NCBI GenBank assembly: GCA_016218085.1
Contig: JACREY010000012.1
Span: forward strand, 186,001-250,000
Length of the DNA stretch: 64,000 bases
Direction of reading: 5' to 3'
DNA from: Ignavibacteriota bacterium
Lineage (GTDB): Bacteria > Bacteroidota > Ignavibacteria > Tepidaquicellales > Tepidaquicellaceae
Below the pieces are notes generated by a model. The model ran no database searches and was not told where the DNA came from. It saw only the letters and a list, made by a program, of their open reading frames with translations. The position numbers were made by a program, and so were the translations under genes. Numbering within the stretch: position 1 is the first letter of the stretch; each line of letters opens with the position of its first letter. Of this stretch, positions 8,097-17,364 are shown piece by piece.

Positions 8097-10973
8097 ATGG
8101 ACGGCGAAAAATTCTGGGACAGAAATCCCGGGAAATTCAAATCACTGGTAATTTTAGTGGCTGTGCTGATGACAGCGGCTGTCATTTATAATTTTGTAAA
8201 ATACTCTTCTACTGTATTCAGCGGCACTACTTATATGCAGCTTCCTTCTAAGTTATACGTAAAGAACAGTTTCGCATATAAAACTCCGGGCGGAGAAACC
8301 GATACTGTCAAGGCAGGCAGTTTCATTTTAAGCATTGACGGAAAAAAGGTACAGGATTTTTCAGAGTTCAATAAATTCCTGGAAAGCCTGAAAAGTACGC
8401 CTGTCATTTCTTTCAGGATTTTTAACATAAAAAATGCATTGAAGTTTGAAGAGAATATGGGCAATGCATTTTTCAAAACGATGTCGGATTCAATCAGCAT
8501 AAGCAGTAAGGAAATTCCTACTGATGCAGTCAGGTTTTTGACAAACGGTTCATTTATCGGATATATTTATCCTGAAGGTGCAACGGCAAGGGCGGGATTG
8601 AAGACGGGAGATGTTGTTTTGAAAATCAAGGACCGCGAAGTTCTAATGCACAAGTATCCCGAAGCGGACGGTTTCGATGTAGATTTCTACAGGTATTTCA
8701 GAAGCATGTCGAAAGAAGAACCGATACCATACACAGTATTGAGAAACGGTCAGTTGATGGCAATAAATGTGGTGATGTCAACTTTCGGAATTTCCATTAC
8801 CACGCTTCTGGTTTTCCTTTGCGGATTCAGTTATATAGTGATGGGCATTTATTTCGGATTTAAGAGGCCGAAGTTCATTGCTGCGAGGCTTACCTCCATT
8901 GCATTTTTATTAATCGGTCTTGAAATATCCTTGAGCCTGAATATTGGCGGAGCGGATTTCGACACATATAATTTTATAAAAATTTACATAACAAATCTTG
9001 CAGTGATATTTTTCCTGCCGGTGCTGTTTCACAGCCTGCTTTATTTCCCGGAGAAGAGGGAAGCTGTTCTGAATAACAAATGGCATCTGAGAATTATTTA
9101 TTCCATAGCGATACTTACATTTTTGCTTTTTTCGTATATGTATTTCTTCGATATTCAGAAGACCGACAGCGGAATAATTCTTTTCCTTCTGATGGGAAGC
9201 TGCATTTATTATACAGGCTTAAGACTGTTTTACATAAGGAAAAAACAGGCGTTCAAAAAGAGCAAGGTTTCAAGAAAACTGTATGTAATTTGGCTGGTTG
9301 TGTTTGTATCGGTTTTCATAGTTCCGGTCTGGACTATCTTTGGAGGGAAAAAACTTCCAATGTGGACGGAATATAATTTTCTTCTTCTTTTTCTGATTCC
9401 GTTTTCTTATTTATACTTTACCTGGAGATACAGACTTCTGGATATAGATTACAAGCTAAGGAGAAATATCCAGTATGTTGCCCTGTCTGTTTTCTGGAAA
9501 ATCCTTCTGATAGGAACGTTTGCATTACTTCTGTGGAAGTATTCAATGCTTAATTTAAGTTTTCCGAATTTCAGAATTACTGCAGGCAGCATTGAGCTAA
9601 TCGGGGTACCGCTGGATATCGTCACAAATCTTTTCTATAACAAAATACTTTTTATCATTATCGCATTTGTATCAGGATTTATTTTATATAAAGTCGGCAA
9701 GAGCGGCCAGAATTTCTTCGATAAAAAGTTTTATATGCAGAAATTCGATTACAAGTTTGCTCAGGATGAGCTTGTAAGACTTTTTCAGAAAAAGTTTTCG
9801 ATAGAAAGCCTTGCAAATGTTGTTGTGGAAAAAATATCTTCTCTTGTAAGGGTAAAAAATGCCGGAATAGTATTTTCGGGAGACGGAAGAAAAATATGGG
9901 ACGGAAAATGCTACTGCTTCGACAATACGGAATCGAAACTGTTCAGTTTTGATTTTGAGCAGAAGAGTTTCGAGGCAGTTAAGGGATTCAAGGGTACATT
10001 TTCCATTAACTATCTGCCCTCGGAAATTAAGGAATATCTCGAAAGCAATAAATTCCAGAATGTCGTTCCGATTAAGGTAAACGAAAGATTGCTGGGTGCG
10101 CTTTTTATTGGCGAGAAGCTTTCGGAGACTCCGCTGAAAGGAGAGGATTTCGAGTTTCTCTCTGCGATAGTAACGAGCACATCAATAGCGGTAGAGAATG
10201 CATTCTTGTATGAAGAGCTTACCAAGCGCGAGCGAATCAAGCGTGAGCTTGAGATTGCGCACAACATACAGGTAGCATCACTTCCTCAGCAGGTTCCGAT
10301 TGTACCAGGGCTCGATATACACGCTACATCAATTCCCGCGCTGGAAGTCGGCGGTGACTTTTACGATTTCCTTAACGGCACTGCAGACGGTCTGACAATT
10401 GTTATGGGCGATGTCAGCGGCAAAGGAACATCTGCTGCGCTATACATGTCAAAGGTTCAGGGGATTTTCCAGACACTTCACGAATTTAATTTATCACCGG
10501 TAAAGCTGATGACAAGGGCAAACCATCTTCTTTACAGGCACATAGATTCAAAATCATATATAACGGCGGTAGGTGCGAGTTTCGACACAAAGAATAAATC
10601 ATTATCTTTTGCAAGGGCGGGTCATTTGCCGCTTTATTATTATAATCACAATATAAATGAAATCAGGAAAATCCAGCCAAGCGGAATGGGCCTGGGACTG
10701 AGCGAAAGAAATATTTTCGATTATTCAATAGAGGAAGTAAGGATAGATTATTCCGAAGGGGATATTTTTCTCTTCGTTTCAGACGGGGTAATAGAAGCGC
10801 TCAACAGGGCAGGTGAGCAGTTCGGAGAAGAAAAGCTGCTCAGTATTATCAAAAGCAAATCGATGATGAATTCGAAAATAATCGTAAACGAAATAATGGA
10901 TGCGGTTAAATGCTTTTCATCTGACACAAACCAGTATGATGATATTACGGTTGTGACGGTGAAAGCGGTATAA
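8097..10973 (+). CDS. PDZ-membrane-GAF-SpoIIE (PP2C) phosphatase
   Basis: A 958-residue signalling protein. Segment 16-33 is a membrane helix. A PDZ-like domain lies about 140-230 (GYIYPEGATARAGLKTGD). Several membrane helices follow between 231 and 530, then a GAF-like domain (about 560-705) and a linker helix. The SpoIIE/RsbU-type PP2C domain occupies 735-958, with metal-binding acids in VGGDFYDF (D754), GDVSGKGTSAA (D772), VSDGVIEA and YDDITVVT. Such phosphatases dephosphorylate anti-sigma-factor antagonists in partner switching. No STAS-domain or HATPase partner is next to it, so the target is not visible. The N-terminal PDZ suggests it senses a periplasmic peptide or envelope state. Confidence 0.9.
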   Translation: MDGEKFWDRNPGKFKSLVILVAVLMTAAVIYNFVKYSSTVFSGTTYMQLPSKLYVKNSFAYKTPGGETDTVKAGSFILSIDGKKVQDFSEFNKFLESLKSTPVISFRIFNIKNALKFEENMGNAFFKTMSDSISISSKEIPTDAVRFLTNGSFIGYIYPEGATARAGLKTGDVVLKIKDREVLMHKYPEADGFDVDFYRYFRSMSKEEPIPYTVLRNGQLMAINVVMSTFGISITTLLVFLCGFSYIVMGIYFGFKRPKFIAARLTSIAFLLIGLEISLSLNIGGADFDTYNFIKIYITNLAVIFFLPVLFHSLLYFPEKREAVLNNKWHLRIIYSIAILTFLLFSYMYFFDIQKTDSGIILFLLMGSCIYYTGLRLFYIRKKQAFKKSKVSRKLYVIWLVVFVSVFIVPVWTIFGGKKLPMWTEYNFLLLFLIPFSYLYFTWRYRLLDIDYKLRRNIQYVALSVFWKILLIGTFALLLWKYSMLNLSFPNFRITAGSIELIGVPLDIVTNLFYNKILFIIIAFVSGFILYKVGKSGQNFFDKKFYMQKFDYKFAQDELVRLFQKKFSIESLANVVVEKISSLVRVKNAGIVFSGDGRKIWDGKCYCFDNTESKLFSFDFEQKSFEAVKGFKGTFSINYLPSEIKEYLESNKFQNVVPIKVNERLLGALFIGEKLSETPLKGEDFEFLSAIVTSTSIAVENAFLYEELTKRERIKRELEIAHNIQVASLPQQVPIVPGLDIHATSIPALEVGGDFYDFLNGTADGLTIVMGDVSGKGTSAALYMSKVQGIFQTLHEFNLSPVKLMTRANHLLYRHIDSKSYITAVGASFDTKNKSLSFARAGHLPLYYYNHNINEIRKIQPSGMGLGLSERNIFDYSIEEVRIDYSEGDIFLFVSDGVIEALNRAGEQFGEEKLLSIIKSKSMMNSKIIVNEIMDAVKCFSSDTNQYDDITVVTVKAV

Positions 10974-11153
10974 AATTCTGAATTATAAATTCTGAATGCT
11001 TGCTGCGTAATGATATTTTCCGTGATTAGAATTCAGGAATAATATAAAAACAGCCAAATCGATTAAAAACCTCACTTTAATTAAAATTTTAAAAAAAATA
11101 TTACTATTCTTTTAGCAAAAAATATTTATTATCTTTAATTGTAATTCAATATC

Positions 11154-11169
11154 TGATAAATTTTTATCA
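11154..11169. promoter_or_regulatory. Palindrome in the 5' leader of the T9SS cargo gene
   Basis: TGATAAA and TTTATCA face each other across two bases, 19 bases before the start codon and immediately before an AAGGAG ribosome-binding site. It could be an operator or a small leader hairpin; nothing else supports a role. Confidence 0.3.
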
Positions 11170-11188
11170 ACTATAAAGGAGAAGCAAA

Positions 11189-12463
11189 ATGAAAAAGTCA
11201 TTTTTCTTTATTCTCGCCTTACTGATTTTCACAAATTCTTATACACAGTGGACTGAACAAACATCCGGAGTTACAACCGCTCTTCGTTCGGTATGCTCAA
11301 CTCCTTCCTCAAACGTAGCATGGATATGCGGAGCAAGCGGTGTTGTACTAAAAACAACAAATACAGGGACAAACTGGATTAACGTGAGTTCGGGCATTCC
11401 GACTTCAAATACATTAATCTGTATTTCAGCTGTGGATGCTAATCTGGCGCTGGTAGTCGGGTACAGCAGTTCAACAACATATATGTACCGCACGACAAAC
11501 GGCGGTGCAAACTGGTCGCTGGTTCTATCTGAAACCGGATTTTACGATGCAGTCAGCATGGTTAATTCCACAACCGGGTTTATGGCGGGGGACCCGGTCG
11601 GCGGCAGGTGGTCATTATGGAAAACGGCAAACGGCGGGGCTAACTGGGACAGTTCGGGACTGTATTTGCCAATAGTACATCCTGCCGAAGCCGGGTGGAA
11701 CAATGCAATGAGCGTTGTTTACCCGAAAATATGGATTGGCACAAATGATACAGTCGTAATTTATTCAAGCAATTTCGGAACAAGCTGGACAAGATACAAG
11801 ACAACAGGCGAAGTGAACGGCTATTCTCTCTGCTTTGACTGGGCGACAGGGCAGACGGGACTGATGGCAGGCTCGGTAGCAATGCTTCAGACTTCCAATC
11901 TTGGCAGTAACTGGTCTGCCGTTCCTATGCTCGGTACGGGAAATGTCGTGGGAATAACTTTTACAAATCTTCCTGTTGATAATTTCACATGGCCTGCGTG
12001 GTATGTGAGAACAAGTACAATGATTTACGGCAGTACAAATGGTACATCGTGGACAGCGCAATATACTGCACCTGTGGGTAATTTCAATGCAATAAGCCAG
12101 GCAAGACCCGGCAGGGGAATATGGGCAGTAAGGTCTAACGGTGGAATTTCATTTCATACTATTATTGCGGATATTAAGAAAGAAGGAAATGAAATACCCG
12201 GGAAATATGCACTCTATCAGAATTATCCGAATCCCTTCAATCCGGTTACAAATATAAAATTCCAGATTCCACGCTCCGGATATGTTACGCTGAAAGTTTT
12301 TGATGGGCTTGGAAAAGAAATGCAGACTCTGGTTGAGCAGGAATTAAAGACAGGATATTACGAGACAAAATTCAATGCGGAAAATATGCCGTCCGGGGTT
12401 TATTTCTATAAGCTGACTTCTGACGGATTTTCGGATGCGAAGAAGATGGTAATTATCAAATAG
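11189..12463 (+). CDS. Secreted YCF48/BNR-type propeller protein with T9SS sorting domain
   Basis: A 424-residue exported protein. The signal peptide is residues 1-19 (MKKSFFFILALLIF, cleavage near SYTQ). The body, about 20-330, is a propeller with T-x-x-G-x-x-W turns (NTGTNWI, TNGGANWSL, ANGGANWDS, NFGTSWT, NLGSNWSA). The last 80 residues are a T9SS sorting domain (YQNYPNPFNPVTNIKF, ending KKMVIIK). An AAGGAG Shine-Dalgarno lies seven bases before the ATG, one of the few clear ones in this window, which suggests strong translation. A surface-attached or released binding protein is the likely product; the ligand is unknown. Confidence 0.9.
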   Translation: MKKSFFFILALLIFTNSYTQWTEQTSGVTTALRSVCSTPSSNVAWICGASGVVLKTTNTGTNWINVSSGIPTSNTLICISAVDANLALVVGYSSSTTYMYRTTNGGANWSLVLSETGFYDAVSMVNSTTGFMAGDPVGGRWSLWKTANGGANWDSSGLYLPIVHPAEAGWNNAMSVVYPKIWIGTNDTVVIYSSNFGTSWTRYKTTGEVNGYSLCFDWATGQTGLMAGSVAMLQTSNLGSNWSAVPMLGTGNVVGITFTNLPVDNFTWPAWYVRTSTMIYGSTNGTSWTAQYTAPVGNFNAISQARPGRGIWAVRSNGGISFHTIIADIKKEGNEIPGKYALYQNYPNPFNPVTNIKFQIPRSGYVTLKVFDGLGKEMQTLVEQELKTGYYETKFNAENMPSGVYFYKLTSDGFSDAKKMVIIK

Positions 12464-12476
12464 ATTTTTTAGAGCT

Positions 12477-12900
12477 ATTTCACGAAGTAGCACGAAGGAA
12501 GAGCATTCACGAAGTAGCACGAAGGAAGAGCGTTCACGAAGTAACACAAAGGAAGAGCGTTCACGAAGTAGCACGAAGGAAGAGCATTCACGAAGTAGCA
12601 CGAAGGAAGAGCGTTCACGAAGTAACACGAAGGAAGAGCGTTCACGAAGTAACACAAAGGAAGAGCGTTCACGAAGTAACACGAAGGAAGAGCATTCACG
12701 AAGTAGCACGAAGGAAGAGCGTTCACGAAGTAACACAAAGGAAGAGCGTTCACGAAGTAACACGAAGGAAGAGCGTTCATGAAGTAGCACGAAGGAAGAG
12801 CATTCACGAAGTAACACGAAGGAAGAGCGTTCACGAAGTAACACAAAGGAAGAGCGTTTACGAAGTATCACAAAGGAAGAGCGTTCACGAAGTAAGAACG
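12477..12900. repeat. 27-bp tandem repeat array, about 15.5 copies
   Basis: Fifteen full units and one partial copy of a 27-base unit starting CACGAAGTAGCACGAAGG and ending AAGAGCATT or AAGAGCGTT. Units differ only at a few positions (G/A after AGTA, G/A in CACGAAG, A/G before the final TT), and the last copies are more diverged. Copies abut with no spacers, so it is not CRISPR. The unit length is a multiple of three, which leaves long open frames on the minus strand, but these show only the repeat. The motif CACGAAG occurs twice per unit and recurs inverted downstream of the GxxExxY gene. Confidence 0.97.
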
Positions 12901-12937
12901 AAGAAACATTATTTTTTATAAAGTATTGGAGGGTAAA

Positions 12938-13309
12938 ATGGAGTTTGAGCCTTTATCCAAAACAATTTTAGACTGTGCTTATGAAGTCCATACGTTATTG
13001 GGACCCGGGCTTCTTGAATCTGCTTATGAAGAATGTCTTGTATTTGAGTTAACAAAAAGAAATTTGAAAGTGGAAAGACAGAAACCCCTACCTGTGGTAT
13101 ATAAAAATATCAAACTTGAATTTGGCTACAGAATAGATATACTTGTAGAAAATTCAATTTTAATCGAACTGAAAACCGTTGATGCAATTATTCCTGTGCA
13201 TGTTGCTCAAATACTGACTTATATGAAATTTTCAGAAACAAAAACAGGTTTTTTAATTAACTTTAACGTTAAGCATCTGAAAGAAGGAATAAAGAGATTT
13301 GTTTTATGA
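12938..13309 (+). CDS. GxxExxY family protein (PD-(D/E)xK nuclease-like fold)
   Basis: A 123-residue protein of the GxxExxY family, named for the motif seen here as GLLESAYEECL (residues about 25-35). Further on, GYRIDILVENSILIELKTV (about 67-85) has the spacing of a PD-(D/E)xK nuclease core: D, then E-x-K. The function of the family is not established. A TTG 12 bases upstream is in frame, but the ATG chosen has a GGAGG site five bases ahead and is better. The gene is enclosed by the 27-bp array upstream and an inverted copy of its motif downstream. The whole unit may have been acquired. Confidence 0.92.
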   Translation: MEFEPLSKTILDCAYEVHTLLGPGLLESAYEECLVFELTKRNLKVERQKPLPVVYKNIKLEFGYRIDILVENSILIELKTVDAIIPVHVAQILTYMKFSETKTGFLINFNVKHLKEGIKRFVL

Positions 13310-13316
13310 TTTTTGT

Positions 13317-13349
13317 CCTTCGTGTGTACTTCGTGAACCTTCGTGAAAT
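13317..13349. repeat. Inverted copy of the array motif downstream of the GxxExxY gene
   Basis: CCTTCGTG, ACTTCGTG and CCTTCGTGAAAT follow the stop codon within 33 bases. Their reverse complement matches the start of the upstream array (ATTTCACGAAG, then CACGAAG copies). So the gene has the same motif on both sides, pointing inward. Confidence 0.85.
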
Positions 13350-13366
13350 GTTTTAAAAAACAGCAC

Positions 13367-13406
13367 AAAAAAAATCCGATGAGGATTGCTCACCGGATTT
13401 TTTTAT
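13367..13406 (-). terminator. Rho-independent terminator after nrdJ
   Basis: On the minus strand AAATCCGGTGAG pairs with CTCATCGGATTT (one G/T mismatch), with a 5-base loop, and is followed by eight T. A residues on the other side would let it work in both directions, also shielding the GxxExxY unit. Confidence 0.87.
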
Positions 13407-13427
13407 AAAAAAATTTATTTTTAGGAA

Positions 13428-16400
13428 TTATGAGCAGCCGCTGGTGGAGCCGCAGGTCATGCATTTCAGGCAGGTGCCGTTTCTGACCATTGTTGCCTGT
13501 CCGCATTCCTGGCACATATCTCCCGTATATCCTTTAAGGATTGCTTCCTGGATAACCGCTTTTTCGGAATTCATTTCTTTTTCCTTAGGCACGGTATTTA
13601 TTTTAAACGAAAGTTGCTGAGCGGGTTTGGATTCCTTTACTGCAGGTGTAAGAGGTTTTTTGTCTTTCGGAACTTTCTCCTCTATTATCCTTTCGCTGAA
13701 GATTTCCTCTTCGTCAAACTCTATTTCCTCATCCGTTTTAGCAAGCGAATCGACAGGGCTGATTCTGATATTTTCTTCGGGAATGTGAGCCAGGTCATAC
13801 CTGCCGAGATAAGTTACTGCGAGCTCGCGGAAGATATAATCTATGATAGATGTAGTCATCTTAATATTCGGATTACCGACCACGATTCCATTCGGTTCGA
13901 ATCTTGTATAGATAAATGCATCTGTGAACTCTTCGAGCGGCACTCCGTGCTGCAGGCCGAGCGATACAGCAATTGCAAAACAGTTCATAAGGCTTCTAAA
14001 TGCGGCGCCTTCCCTGTGCATATCGACGAATATTTCACCGAGCTGTCCGTTTTCATATTCACCTGTTCTTAAATATACCGAATGATTTCCGATTTTTGCC
14101 TTCTGGGTGTATCCTTTCCTTCTGTATGGAAGTTTCCTTCTCTTTGCAATGTACCTGTGGATGATTCTTTCGGCGACTTTAACAATATCACTGGAAGCCG
14201 ATATTATTTCCTCGTTTTCTTTAATATCAATTTCAATGTCTTCTATATCGGTAACCGTGTTAAGGGGCTGTGAAAGCTTCGAGCCGTCCCTGTAAAGTGC
14301 ATTCGATTTCAGGCAGAGCGACCAGGAGGTCATATAGGAATTCTTGATATCTTCTATGGTTGCAGTATTGGGCAGATTTATTGTCTTAGAAATCGAGCCG
14401 GAAATAAACGGCTGTGCGGCTGCCATAATTTTTATATGCGCATCCGAAGCTATATACCTCGTGCCTTTTTTACCGCACTTGTTTGCGCAGTCGAAAATCG
14501 GATAATGTTCTTTTTTCAGGTGTGGTGCGCCCTCAATAGTCATCGTGCCGCAAATATAATCGTTTGCTTCATCAATCTGTTCTTTTGTGAATCCAAGGCC
14601 TTTAAGAATGCTGAAGTTAAAATCATCAAGCTGAACATCAGTGAACCCAAGAACGTTTTTGCAGAAAGCAGGATCGAGTTCGTATTTATTGAATGCAAAG
14701 TTGATATCAAAAACAGAAGGAAGATTCTTTTCTATCGATTTGATAATTTCCTTCGTAAACCCTTTCTCGGTAAGGCTCTGCGGATTGATTTGAGGGCAGT
14801 TGATTAATGAGCCGTTGCCCTTTGTATATCTAATAATATCCTCGATTTCGCTGTCTGTGTATCCGAGTTTCATAAGTGCGAACGGTACAGATTCATTAAT
14901 AATCTTGAAGTATCCGCCGCCTGCAAGTTTTTTAAATTTAACCAGCGCAAAATCAGGTTCGACACCTGTGGTATCGCAGTCCATCAGCAGTCCGATAGTG
15001 CCTGTCGGGGCGATTACGGTAACCTGCGCATTACGGAATCCGTATTTTTCTCCCAGTTCGAGTGCTGTATCGGAATCTTCCCTTGCTGCTTCCAGCAGGT
15101 CGTCCGGACAGTATTTCTTGCTTATGCCCATCGGATAAATTGATAGACCTTCGTATTCCTTTTTATTAACGTTGTATGCTGCTTTTCTGTGGTTCTTGAT
15201 AACTCTCAGCATGTTTTCCTTGTTGTCGCTGTATTTTGCAAACGTTCCGAGTTCTTTTGCCATTTCGGCGGAAGTGGCATAAGATTTCATATGCATTATA
15301 GCAGTGATAGCACCTGTAATTGCGAGTGCTTCCGGTGAATCATACGGAATGCCCATTACCATCAGCATTGCGCCGAGGTTTGCATATCCGAGTCCGAGAG
15401 TTCTGTAATCGTAAGAATATCTTGCAATATTTTTACTTGGGAACTGAGCCATTAGCACGCTTATTTCCAGTACAATAGTCCAGAGTCCGGATGCATGCCT
15501 GAATTTTTCTATTTCAAACGCTTCTTTGTCTGCATTATAGAATTTCATTAAGTTCATCGATGCAAGGTTGCAGGCAGTGTCATCAAGGAACATATATTCG
15601 CTGCACGGATTCGAGGCTTTTATTTCCCCGCCTTCGGGGCAGGTATGCCATTCGTTGATTGTGGTGTGAAACTGTATTCCCGGGTCAGCGCAAGCCCAGG
15701 CCGAATATGAAATCTCATCCCAGAGCTTTCTTGCTTTCAAAATCTTTGAAGGACGCGGCTTGCGGTTTTCCTGTTTTGCTTTTTTAAGCTCAACTCTCCA
15801 GTAGAGGTTCCAGTTGTCATCAGTCTGTACCGCCTTCATAAAATCATTTGTTGCCCGGACGCTGTTATTTGAATTCTGTCCCGATACGGTCATATACGCT
15901 TCGGAATTCCAGTCAGTGTCATAAACAGGAATGTAAAGTTCTTTATAGCCGAGCTTTGCAAGCTGAATTACTCTTTCAATATAATTTTCAGGAATGAAAA
16001 CTTTTCTTGCTTCCGAGATTGCCAGAGCAAGCTGCTTGTTTTTTTTCTTATCTGTGTTATCGTCTTCGGGATGTCCGACGAAACATGCTTTTAAAATTTT
16101 ATTAAGATGAAGATTGAGAAGTTTCGAGCCTGATACAAGCGCCGCAACTTTTTCTTCTTCAATTACTTTCCAGTTAATATATTCTTCGATATCCGGATGG
16201 TCGAGGTCAAGTGTTACCATTTTAGCGGCACGCCTTGTAGTCCCTCCGGATTTAATCGCACCGGCACTTCTGTCACCTATCCTCAGGAATGACATAAGAC
16301 CTGAAGATTTTCCGCCGCCGCTCAAAGTTTCTCCGGCGCCTCTTATATTAGAGAAGTTCGAGCCGGTACCGGAGCCGTATTTGAATAATCTTGCTTCACG

Positions 16401-17057
16401 TACCCACAGGTCCATAATTCCGCCTTCGTTCACAAGGTCATCGCTTACTGCCTGAATGAAGCACGCATGCGGCTGGCAGTGTGAATAAGCATCTTCGGAA
16501 GCTTTCAGTTCTCCCGTATCAGGGTCCACATAAAAGTGTCCCTGGGACGGTCCGGTAATGCCATAAGCCCAATTTAAACCCGTGTTAAACCACTGAGGTG
16601 AGTTGGGTGCTGCATACTGCATAGCCAGCATATAATAAAGCTCGTTGTAGAAGGCAAAAGCATCATCTTCGGTGTTGAAATATTTATATTTCCATCCCCA
16701 ATAAGTCCAGCATCCTGCAAGACGGTGAAAAACCTGTCGGGAGTCGTTTTCACAGGTGAAATTTTTCTCATCAAGTGGATTCCCGGATTTGCTTTCGTCG
16801 TATTCCGATTTGCATAGCCAGTCGGGTATGCCTTCTTCTTTAACTTTCTTTAAATATTTTGGTATGCCTGCTTTTCTGAAATACTTTTGTGCGATGATAT
16901 CGGTAGCAACCTGTGACCAGTGTTTGGGAACAATAACATCATTCATCTCAAATACAGTAGAACCATCGGGATTCTTGATTACTGACGATCTTTTTTCGTA
17001 TTCAATCTTGCCTAAACTTTCCTGTATCTCTTGTGTAAAAACTTTATCAATCTTCAT
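13428..17057 (-). CDS. nrdJ: Vitamin B12-dependent ribonucleoside-diphosphate reductase (class II)
   Basis: A 1209-residue class II ribonucleotide reductase, which makes deoxyribonucleotides with an adenosylcobalamin-generated thiyl radical and so works with or without oxygen. Hallmarks in order: [17 protein letters not shown] (about 224-240), [15 protein letters not shown] (about 270-284), the active-site NPCSE motif at 483-487, [16 protein letters not shown] (about 680-700) and a C-terminal zinc-ribbon-like tail with CQECG and [13 protein letters not shown]. That tail is typical of long NrdJ proteins and carries the redox cysteines. The length fits the long NrdJ subfamily. I saw no cobalamin riboswitch upstream. 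The gene is single and divergent from the YfhO gene. Confidence 0.97.
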   Translation of the reverse strand: MKIDKVFTQEIQESLGKIEYEKRSSVIKNPDGSTVFEMNDVIVPKHWSQVATDIIAQKYFRKAGIPKYLKKVKEEGIPDWLCKSEYDESKSGNPLDEKNFTCENDSRQVFHRLAGCWTYWGWKYKYFNTEDDAFAFYNELYYMLAMQYAAPNSPQWFNTGLNWAYGITGPSQGHFYVDPDTGELKASEDAYSHCQPHACFIQAVSDDLVNEGGIMDLWVREARLFKYGSGTGSNFSNIRGAGETLSGGGKSSGLMSFLRIGDRSAGAIKSGGTTRRAAKMVTLDLDHPDIEEYINWKVIEEEKVAALVSGSKLLNLHLNKILKACFVGHPEDDNTDKKKNKQLALAISEARKVFIPENYIERVIQLAKLGYKELYIPVYDTDWNSEAYMTVSGQNSNNSVRATNDFMKAVQTDDNWNLYWRVELKKAKQENRKPRPSKILKARKLWDEISYSAWACADPGIQFHTTINEWHTCPEGGEIKASNPCSEYMFLDDTACNLASMNLMKFYNADKEAFEIEKFRHASGLWTIVLEISVLMAQFPSKNIARYSYDYRTLGLGYANLGAMLMVMGIPYDSPEALAITGAITAIMHMKSYATSAEMAKELGTFAKYSDNKENMLRVIKNHRKAAYNVNKKEYEGLSIYPMGISKKYCPDDLLEAAREDSDTALELGEKYGFRNAQVTVIAPTGTIGLLMDCDTTGVEPDFALVKFKKLAGGGYFKIINESVPFALMKLGYTDSEIEDIIRYTKGNGSLINCPQINPQSLTEKGFTKEIIKSIEKNLPSVFDINFAFNKYELDPAFCKNVLGFTDVQLDDFNFSILKGLGFTKEQIDEANDYICGTMTIEGAPHLKKEHYPIFDCANKCGKKGTRYIASDAHIKIMAAAQPFISGSISKTINLPNTATIEDIKNSYMTSWSLCLKSNALYRDGSKLSQPLNTVTDIEDIEIDIKENEEIISASSDIVKVAERIIHRYIAKRRKLPYRRKGYTQKAKIGNHSVYLRTGEYENGQLGEIFVDMHREGAAFRSLMNCFAIAVSLGLQHGVPLEEFTDAFIYTRFEPNGIVVGNPNIKMTTSIIDYIFRELAVTYLGRYDLAHIPEENIRISPVDSLAKTDEEIEFDEEEIFSERIIEEKVPKDKKPLTPAVKESKPAQQLSFKINTVPKEKEMNSEKAVIQEAILKGYTGDMCQECGQATMVRNGTCLKCMTCGSTSGCS

Positions 17058-17364
17058 TATGCATAAAATGTTATTTGGTTCTTAAACAGTTTATTTGAGT
17101 TAAAAAATTCCGAAAAAATGTTTTAGAAATGAACTAGGTAAAATTACAATTTATAATTTTTAAAATCAAATTTATTTTAAATATTTTTTTAAATTTTTTA
17201 CTTGATTTTTTAAAAATATTTTTCCGAAAATTTTTTTTTATGATGAACGTCAAAATACCGTGCCAAAAAAAATATTTGCGACTGTTTTTTTAGTTTTTTT
17301 ACGTATATTATTTATATTATTTTAATAATCCGGATTAGACTTTTTATAATTTTAACATATTTAA
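17058..17364. promoter_or_regulatory. 307-bp AT-rich divergent intergenic region between nrdJ and the YfhO gene
   Basis: This region separates two divergent genes and must hold both promoters. It is made mostly of A and T runs. One clear element is a perfect 12-bp palindrome, TAATCCGGATTA at 17326-17337, 27 bases before the YfhO start codon; it could be an operator. I saw no open frame worth calling, no conserved riboswitch box and no stable long hairpin. Confidence 0.45.

Larger units (their letters stand above)
12477..13349 (+). other. Candidate GxxExxY cassette bounded by 11-bp inverted termini
   Basis: The stretch begins ATTTCACGAAG and ends with its exact inverse CTTCGTGAAAT. It contains the tandem array, then one gene (GxxExxY family), then a short inverted version of the array motif. 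No transposase is encoded and no target-site duplication is obvious, so calling it mobile is inference. It is inserted between the T9SS cargo gene and the nrdJ terminator. Confidence 0.4.

Noticed and set aside
7892-8185. Small minus-strand open frame between the LtaS-like and SpoIIE genes
   Set aside because: It overlaps the start of the SpoIIE gene, lacks conserved motifs and looks like chance reading of an AT-rich promoter region.
12344-12871. Long open frames on the minus strand through the 27-bp array (products of repeated SSFVLL and CYFVNAL units)
   Set aside because: The frames are open only because the unit is a multiple of three with no stop in it; there is no start site, no ribosome-binding site and no non-repeat conserved sequence.
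12477-12900. CRISPR array
   Set aside because: Units abut with no spacers and no cas genes are in the window.
13428-17057. Intein in nrdJ because of its length (1209 residues)
   Set aside because: Long NrdJ proteins of this subfamily have similar length; no intein splice motifs (Cys/Ser at start with HN at end) were seen at the active-site segments.
17058-17364. Cobalamin riboswitch upstream of nrdJ
   Set aside because: I looked for the conserved B12 box and a structured leader and saw only A/T runs and the TAATCCGGATTA palindrome near the opposite gene.
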